From positions 1-8,925 of the forward strand of contig CAJTOV010000153.1 in the NCBI GenBank assembly GCA_910577765.1: a stretch of DNA of 8,925 nt, read 5' to 3'. Positions 5,407-8,925 of this stretch are shown piece after piece. A program made the translations under genes and the position numbers. A model generated the notes under the pieces. That model was not told the origin of the DNA. It searched no databases and saw only the letters and a list, made by a program, of their open reading frames with translations. This DNA comes from an uncultured Lachnospiraceae bacterium. Its GTDB lineage: Bacteria > Bacillota > Clostridia > Lachnospirales > Lachnospiraceae. Every line of letters starts with the position of its first letter. Position 1 is the first letter of the stretch.

Positions 5407-6801
5407 TCAGCCTCCAATCTCTTTCTGAATCTCAGGATCCCTGCGGATCAGTCCATAAGTAAGCGCGAATGTCACGACAAAGGTCACGGCAATACCCACC
5501 AGGGCAAAGACAAAATTCATGGCATTGTCCGGATCAATGAAGATGGCAATGGAAGTCAGTCCGGTGGGGCCGAACACAATCCGTTTGACACCGGCCAGAC
5601 CACAGACGATACCGCCTGCCAGACCACCCAGAACGGATGCCGCCAGGGGCTTTTTCAGCCGCAGGTTCACACCGTAGAGCGCCGGTTCCGTAGTCCCCAG
5701 CAGGGCGCTGCATCCGGTGGAAATGGCCAGGGTGCGGAAACCGGAATCTTTGGCCTGCATGGCCACTGCGAACGCGGCAGCACCCTGGGCAATGTTGGCT
5801 ACCAGGAAGCCTGCGCCCAGCATATCATACCCAAAGGCGGCAATGGCTGCCATGGCCAGGGGGATGGTAACGGCGTAGTGCATTCCCAGCATGATGACCA
5901 TGGGGCCCAGTGCGCCGAAGAAGATAGGCAGGAACCAGGGCGCATTGTTCTGGATCACGGACAGTCCCGCCTCCAGGCCCTGGCCTGCCAGATTGCCAAG
6001 GGGGCCGATGATACAGTAGGTCAGCGGCGTCATGACCAGCAGGGTGAGCATGGGCCGGAAAAAGAACTTAACCACCTTGGGAGAGAGCCGGTCCGCCAGC
6101 TTCTGCACCCAGGACGCCACATAGATCACCAGAATCACCGGGATTACGGTAGATGTATAGGTGGCCAGGGTCACCGGCAGGAAGCCGAACATGGATACGG
6201 GCTCCCCGGCGCTGACCAGTGTCATGTAGTTGGGATGCACCATGGTGAAGCCGATCACCATGCCTACCATAGGATCCACGCCGAACTTCACCGAGGAGGT
6301 GTAGGCCAGAATCAGCGGCAGGAAGTAGAAGGGTGCATCCCCCACAATGCTGAACAGCTTGTAGGTCTGCCCGCCGGAGTCCATCAGGTGGGCCATGGTC
6401 AGGATCACCAGAATCACCTTGATCATGGCTGCCCCGGTGATGGCGGCAATGGCCGGGGTGAAAAGGCTGGAGATCGTGTCCATCAGGCGTTCCATCATTT
6501 TGGGCTTCTCCCCCTTCAGATCCGACGCCTCCACCTGGCCGGTGCTGCTCCCCTGGATGCCGGTCATCCGGGTAAGCTCGTTAAACACATGGCTGACGTC
6601 GGGGCCGATAATAATCTGGTACTGCCCGCCGGTGAACAGTGCCCCCATGACGCCTTTGATTTTTTTCAGCGTTTCCATATCGAATTCGTCGCCGTTGTTC
6701 AGTTGGAACCGCAGTCTTGTGGCGCAGTGCATCAGTGTGCGGATGTTGTCCTTTCCGCCGACGGCGGGCAGGATAGCGGATGCAAACTGTTTGTAATCCA
6801 T
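5407..6801 (-). CDS. PTS beta-glucoside-type transporter, EIIBC (no EIIA domain)
   Basis: This membrane permease phosphorylates a beta-glucoside during uptake. The start is ATG at 6801 (464 residues), preceded by GGAGGAGGAG; an in-frame ATG at 6867 would add 22 residues with no EIIB similarity. EIIB fills about 1-80, with phospho-acceptor C26 in LMHCATRLRF and the motif GVMGALFTGGQYQIIIG. EIIC follows from about 108, with many hydrophobic segments, the conserved GMHYAV (H308) and GTTEPALYGVNLRLKKP (E372), the family's substrate-binding signatures. It ends after EIIC at QKEIGG. Classical BglF/BglP proteins are about 610-630 residues with a fused EIIA, so here EIIA must come from another gene. 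It is first in the operon with the GH1 gene 2 nt downstream. Substrate choice is inferred from that partner; related trehalose or sucrose EIIBC proteins are the alternative. Confidence 0.94.
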   Translation of the reverse strand: MDYKQFASAILPAVGGKDNIRTLMHCATRLRFQLNNGDEFDMETLKKIKGVMGALFTGGQYQIIIGPDVSHVFNELTRMTGIQGSSTGQVEASDLKGEKPKMMERLMDTISSLFTPAIAAITGAAMIKVILVILTMAHLMDSGGQTYKLFSIVGDAPFYFLPLILAYTSSVKFGVDPMVGMVIGFTMVHPNYMTLVSAGEPVSMFGFLPVTLATYTSTVIPVILVIYVASWVQKLADRLSPKVVKFFFRPMLTLLVMTPLTYCIIGPLGNLAGQGLEAGLSVIQNNAPWFLPIFFGALGPMVIMLGMHYAVTIPLAMAAIAAFGYDMLGAGFLVANIAQGAAAFAVAMQAKDSGFRTLAISTGCSALLGTTEPALYGVNLRLKKPLAASVLGGLAGGIVCGLAGVKRIVFGPTGLTSIAIFIDPDNAMNFVFALVGIAVTFVVTFALTYGLIRRDPEIQKEIGG

Positions 6802-6884
6802 ATCTGTCTCCTCCTCCATAGAATGCCAATTTGGCAAATCAGGTTCCGTGCAGTGCTGCCAGAACACCGCATTACAGTTTTTTC

Positions 6885-6890
6885 ATTATA
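6885..6890 (-). promoter_or_regulatory. -10 element of the PTS/glucosidase operon
   Basis: A perfect TATAAT on the minus strand lies 84 nt upstream of the EIIBC ATG. At 17-nt spacing the -35 position reads AAAAAC, with no resemblance to TTGACA. A good -10 with no -35 is typical of promoters that depend on an activator, here presumably the divergent AraC protein. Confidence 0.5.
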
Positions 6891-6926
6891 TCTGAATCCC
6901 CTCAAAAGTTTTTTCTTGATTTTCGC

Positions 6927-6954
6927 TTGTATATGGCCATATATCTGCTAAAAT
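6927..6954 (+). promoter_or_regulatory. Candidate AraC-gene promoter with a palindrome between -35 and -10
   Basis: On the plus strand TTGTAT (6927-6932) and TAAAAT (6949-6954) are 16 nt apart. The perfect palindrome TATATGGCCATATA (6930-6943) fills the spacer and overlaps the -35. A protein bound there would block this promoter and sit about 40 bp upstream of the PTS -10, so it could both autorepress and activate. The leader would be about 180 nt. Confidence 0.4.
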
Positions 6955-7143
6955 AAAGTCAGTAACATTTGATGGTTCTATCATAGAAGAATGGGAAGAT
7001 TTTTTCAATGACACTGCGGAACAAGAGAACTACCAAAAGGTAAGATTCTATCCGGAAGGATCGCAGCAGTTTTGACAAGCCTGCGTATTTCCCAGGGGGG
7101 TATCGGAACTATTGCGGAAAATAAGGATATCAGGAGGTCTGTT

Positions 7144-8184
7144 ATGGATAGACAGGAACTGGACTGCTTTCTGCGCAGGGTCACGCCGCGGGAGCAGTAT
7201 TATCTGGATAATCCCGGAAGCCCCAGTCCCCGCTATGAGGCAATGGAGCGGCGGATGGTCGCCGGACAGGAGGTGCTGTGGTTCCCAATCCCGGATCTGG
7301 AGCGGGACGACATCCACCTGCGCAAGGACTCCCGCTTTACAGATGTGCCGAACCATATGCATGCCAATGTGAATGTGAATTTTATTTATTCGGGACATTG
7401 CGATTATGTGATTAACAAGACGCCGGTCACCCTGCAGCAAGGGGATCTGTGTATCTTTGACCTGGGTGTGGTGCGGCGGAAACAGTATCTGGGGGAAAAT
7501 GATATTGTCATTAATCTGAATATGAGTCATGATTTCTTCAGCAACAGCTTCCTGCGGAAGGCTGGAGAGCAGAATATCTTTTCTGACTTTCTGCTTCATG
7601 TTCTTTCCGCCAGGACTCCCTCCCATAACCACTATATGATTTTCCGGGCCGGGGAGGATGCCATGGTATATGAGCTGTTCCTGGCTCTGCTGGCAGAATA
7701 TTTTGATGAGGATCTGTACGGCAAGTCCATGGTCCAGGGGTATCTGCAGCTGATCTTCCTGCGGCTGCTGCGGCTGTACCAGCAGAAGCCGGACCAGCAG
7801 ATAATCCGGATTTCCTCCGGGGGCAACAGCAGTATCCTGGATATGCTGTATTATCTGGAGAAAAATTCCGCCAGCTGTACCCTGACAGAGCTGGCGGAGC
7901 GTTTCGGCTATCATCCAAAGTATGTGACTGCGCTGTTTAAGCAGATGACGGGGCTGAGCTTCAAGCAGCTCCAGATCCGGGAGCGGATGAAGCATGCGGC
8001 GGCACTGCTGGAGAAAACGGATGCCTCCATCCAGGAGATAGCCCAGCAGACCGGCGCCGGAAATCTCAGCGCTTTCTATAAAGATTTCCAGCGGCAGTAT
8101 GGAATGCTGCCGTCTGTCTGGCGCAGGCTGCACAGGGCGGAGGTGAAATTTCAGGCACGCTCCGGTACTGCAGCGAACATCTGA
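7144..8184 (+). CDS. AraC-family transcriptional regulator with N-terminal cupin domain
   Basis: This 346-residue protein most likely activates the divergent PTS/glucosidase operon in response to its sugar. I chose ATG at 7144 because AGGAGG precedes it by 6 nt; the longer frame opening at TTG 7072 has no such site. The N-terminal half carries a cupin-like sensor: VPNHMHANVNVNFIYSG (about 68-84, with H71 and H73) and TPVTLQQGDLCIFDLG (about 94-109). The C-terminal AraC/XylS DNA-binding domain has two helix-turn-helix units, LTELAERFGYHPKYVTALFK (247-266) and IQEIAQQTGAGNLSAFYKDF (296-315), followed by the usual YGMLPSVWRR ending. Length and domain order match sugar-responsive AraC regulators of Firmicutes. 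The target is inferred from position only; the ligand is unknown. Confidence 0.93.
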   Translation: MDRQELDCFLRRVTPREQYYLDNPGSPSPRYEAMERRMVAGQEVLWFPIPDLERDDIHLRKDSRFTDVPNHMHANVNVNFIYSGHCDYVINKTPVTLQQGDLCIFDLGVVRRKQYLGENDIVINLNMSHDFFSNSFLRKAGEQNIFSDFLLHVLSARTPSHNHYMIFRAGEDAMVYELFLALLAEYFDEDLYGKSMVQGYLQLIFLRLLRLYQQKPDQQIIRISSGGNSSILDMLYYLEKNSASCTLTELAERFGYHPKYVTALFKQMTGLSFKQLQIRERMKHAAALLEKTDASIQEIAQQTGAGNLSAFYKDFQRQYGMLPSVWRRLHRAEVKFQARSGTAANI

Positions 8185-8234
8185 AACCGGACTCTGTTTC
8201 TGCAAAGGATAACGTCCAATATCAGCAGCAGTAC

Positions 8235-8285
8235 CCGCCTGTTTCATTTCTTAAACAGCCATATATGATGTATTTGAACAGGCGG
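8235..8285. terminator. Inverted repeat between convergent genes, possible weak terminator
   Basis: CCGCCTGTT (8235-8243) and AACAGGCGG (8277-8285) pair perfectly over 9 bp with a 33-nt loop. On the plus strand ATTTCAT follows, only a weak T-run; on the minus strand there is none. It lies about 50 nt past the AraC stop and 27 nt past the stop of the convergent gene, a normal place for a shared terminator. The long loop makes this uncertain. Confidence 0.4.
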
Positions 8286-8312
8286 ATTTCATAGCAGGCT
8301 CTGGACTGGTGG

Positions 8313-8925
8313 TCATGATTGCTCTTTCAATGCTTCCACCGCCCTGAGCTGCTCCTCCAGCTGCTTTTTCAGGTTTTCGATTTCTTCTTTCTGGGCTTCT
8401 ATCACGGTATTTCTATGGCTTATGGCTGCATCCTTCTCCTCCAGCTGCGCCGCCTTCTCCTCCAGTTCCTTCTGCTGCATCTCTATCATATATTTAATTG
8501 TATTCTGATCCAGTATTCTTAAGGCTTCCGAAAACATCCCCAGCACCTCCTCCGGCTTCCGGCGCAGCATGGCCATCTCCTCATAGATCTCCTGGAGCCA
8601 GGGATATTCCCGGATCAGCTTCTCCGCCTCCTTAAGATCTTCCGTGACCAGCAAAGAAAGCCATGCCGTCTGCTCGCTTATGTTTTTAGGATACGGGAAT
8701 TTCCGGAATACGTCAAGAGCTATGAGAAAATATTCCTGCAAAAGCTCCATCTCAAGCCCTGTGTCAAATCTGGTTCTGCCATGGTGTACATATGCGCAGG
8801 GAATTTTGTGGAACTCTCCGGGACTCTTTTCAAACAACACAATTACATAGACCTTTTTGATATCCTGGTATGTAAAGTTTCTTCCTTTGATCACCCTGGC
8901 CCTGACATACTGGCGCATGACCAGG
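8313..8925 (-). CDS. PD-(D/E)XK nuclease family transposase (Rpn-like), N-terminus cut off by the window edge
   Basis: About 203 codons are visible and the frame stays open through the right edge, so the Met at 8918 is probably internal. The stretch VRARVIKGRNFTYQDIKK, VYVIVLFEKSPGEFHKI, then TGLEMELLQEYFLIALDVFRK resembles proteins I recall from gut Clostridia annotated as PD-(D/E)XK nuclease family transposase, related to the RpnA-D recombination-promoting nucleases. The catalytic Asp and Glu-x-Lys normally lie nearer the N-terminus, outside the window, so activity cannot be judged. From about residue 140 of the visible part to the end, the chain is Glu/Lys/Gln-rich with heptad-like leucines (LEEKAAQLEEKDAAI, EEIENLKKQLEEQLRAVEAL), a coiled coil typical of this group. 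It is convergent with the AraC gene and unrelated in function to the sugar module. The family call rests on remembered sequence style. Confidence 0.75.
   Translation of the reverse strand, partial: LVMRQYVRARVIKGRNFTYQDIKKVYVIVLFEKSPGEFHKIPCAYVHHGRTRFDTGLEMELLQEYFLIALDVFRKFPYPKNISEQTAWLSLLVTEDLKEAEKLIREYPWLQEIYEEMAMLRRKPEEVLGMFSEALRILDQNTIKYMIEMQQKELEEKAAQLEEKDAAISHRNTVIEAQKEEIENLKKQLEEQLRAVEALKEQS

Larger units (their letters stand above)
6802..7143. promoter_or_regulatory. Divergent control region between the PTS operon and the AraC regulator
   Basis: No gene is supported here. The region is AT-rich in the middle and holds both promoters (6885-6890 and 6927-6954), a 14-bp palindrome (6930-6943) and a smaller dyad TTCTA-TCA-TAGAA (6976-6988). 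T-runs at 6909-6914 and 7000-7005 suggest intrinsic curvature. I looked for a BglG/LicT-type antiterminator site and terminator in the PTS leader and saw none, which fits control by an AraC activator rather than antitermination. Confidence 0.6.

Noticed and set aside
6802..6867. Upstream ATG extending EIIBC by 22 residues
   Set aside because: The extension has no EIIB similarity, and the ATG at 6801 has a strong GGAGGAGGAG site; EIIB proteins begin at about this point.
5878..6951. 357-codon open frame on the plus strand opposite EIIBC
   Set aside because: It lies antisense to a clear membrane transporter, has a His/Gln-rich composition typical of the complement of hydrophobic codons, and matches no family.
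7072..7143. TTG start extending the AraC protein by 24 residues
   Set aside because: There is no Shine-Dalgarno before TTG, while AGGAGG sits 6 nt before ATG 7144.
7048..8247. 399-codon open frame on the minus strand opposite the AraC gene
   Set aside because: The plus strand has both helix-turn-helix units, a cupin domain and a good ribosome binding site; the opposite frame has no recognisable domain.
1..8925. tRNA, rRNA, CRISPR arrays, or complete insertion sequences
   Set aside because: No cloverleaf, no rRNA-like sequence, no regularly spaced repeats and no transposase with terminal inverted repeats was seen on either strand.

Overview
The window reads as a stretch of a Clostridia chromosome, most likely a gut Lachnospiraceae relative. 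I base this on the moderately GC-rich coding sequence, consistent AGGAGG-type ribosome binding sites, an O2-sensitive glycyl radical enzyme, a sugar PTS, and two 'solo' mobile-element proteins of types I associate with that group. The assignment comes from recall of protein style, not from a database search.

Layout from left to right. (1) 1-763, minus: a tyrosine recombinase whose C-terminus lies off the left edge. (2) 764-1090: the recombinase promoter region, with two tandem copies of a dyad element (four related 18-bp half-sites), then the terminator of the next gene. (3) 1091-3490, minus: a 799-residue glycyl radical enzyme (GRE) with an atypical Cys-Leu-Asp active-site motif and no activating enzyme in view. 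(4) 3491-3937: a long, structured control region with a strong promoter at the end of the upstream gene, a terminator-type hairpin, a possible leader mini-ORF overlapping that hairpin, a 25-bp palindrome and a second possible promoter. (5) 3938-6801, minus: a two-gene operon made of a PTS EIIBC and a GH1 6-phospho-beta-glucosidase, 2 nt apart and probably translationally coupled. (6) 6802-7143: a divergent control region. (7) 7144-8184, plus: an AraC-family regulator, the likely controller of the PTS operon. (8) 8313-8925, minus: the C-terminal part of a PD-(D/E)XK nuclease family transposase (Rpn-like) with a coiled-coil tail, cut by the right edge.

The core of the window is a beta-glucoside module. 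EIIBC imports and phosphorylates the sugar (with EIIA from elsewhere), GH1 hydrolyses the 6-phospho-glucoside, and the AraC protein senses and regulates. The GRE is a separate transcription unit that may or may not act on a product of this pathway. Mobile-element genes flank the whole module.

The best candidates for something undescribed are the paired half-site array in front of the recombinase, the GRE with its unusual active site and missing partner, and the attenuator-like leader in front of the GRE.
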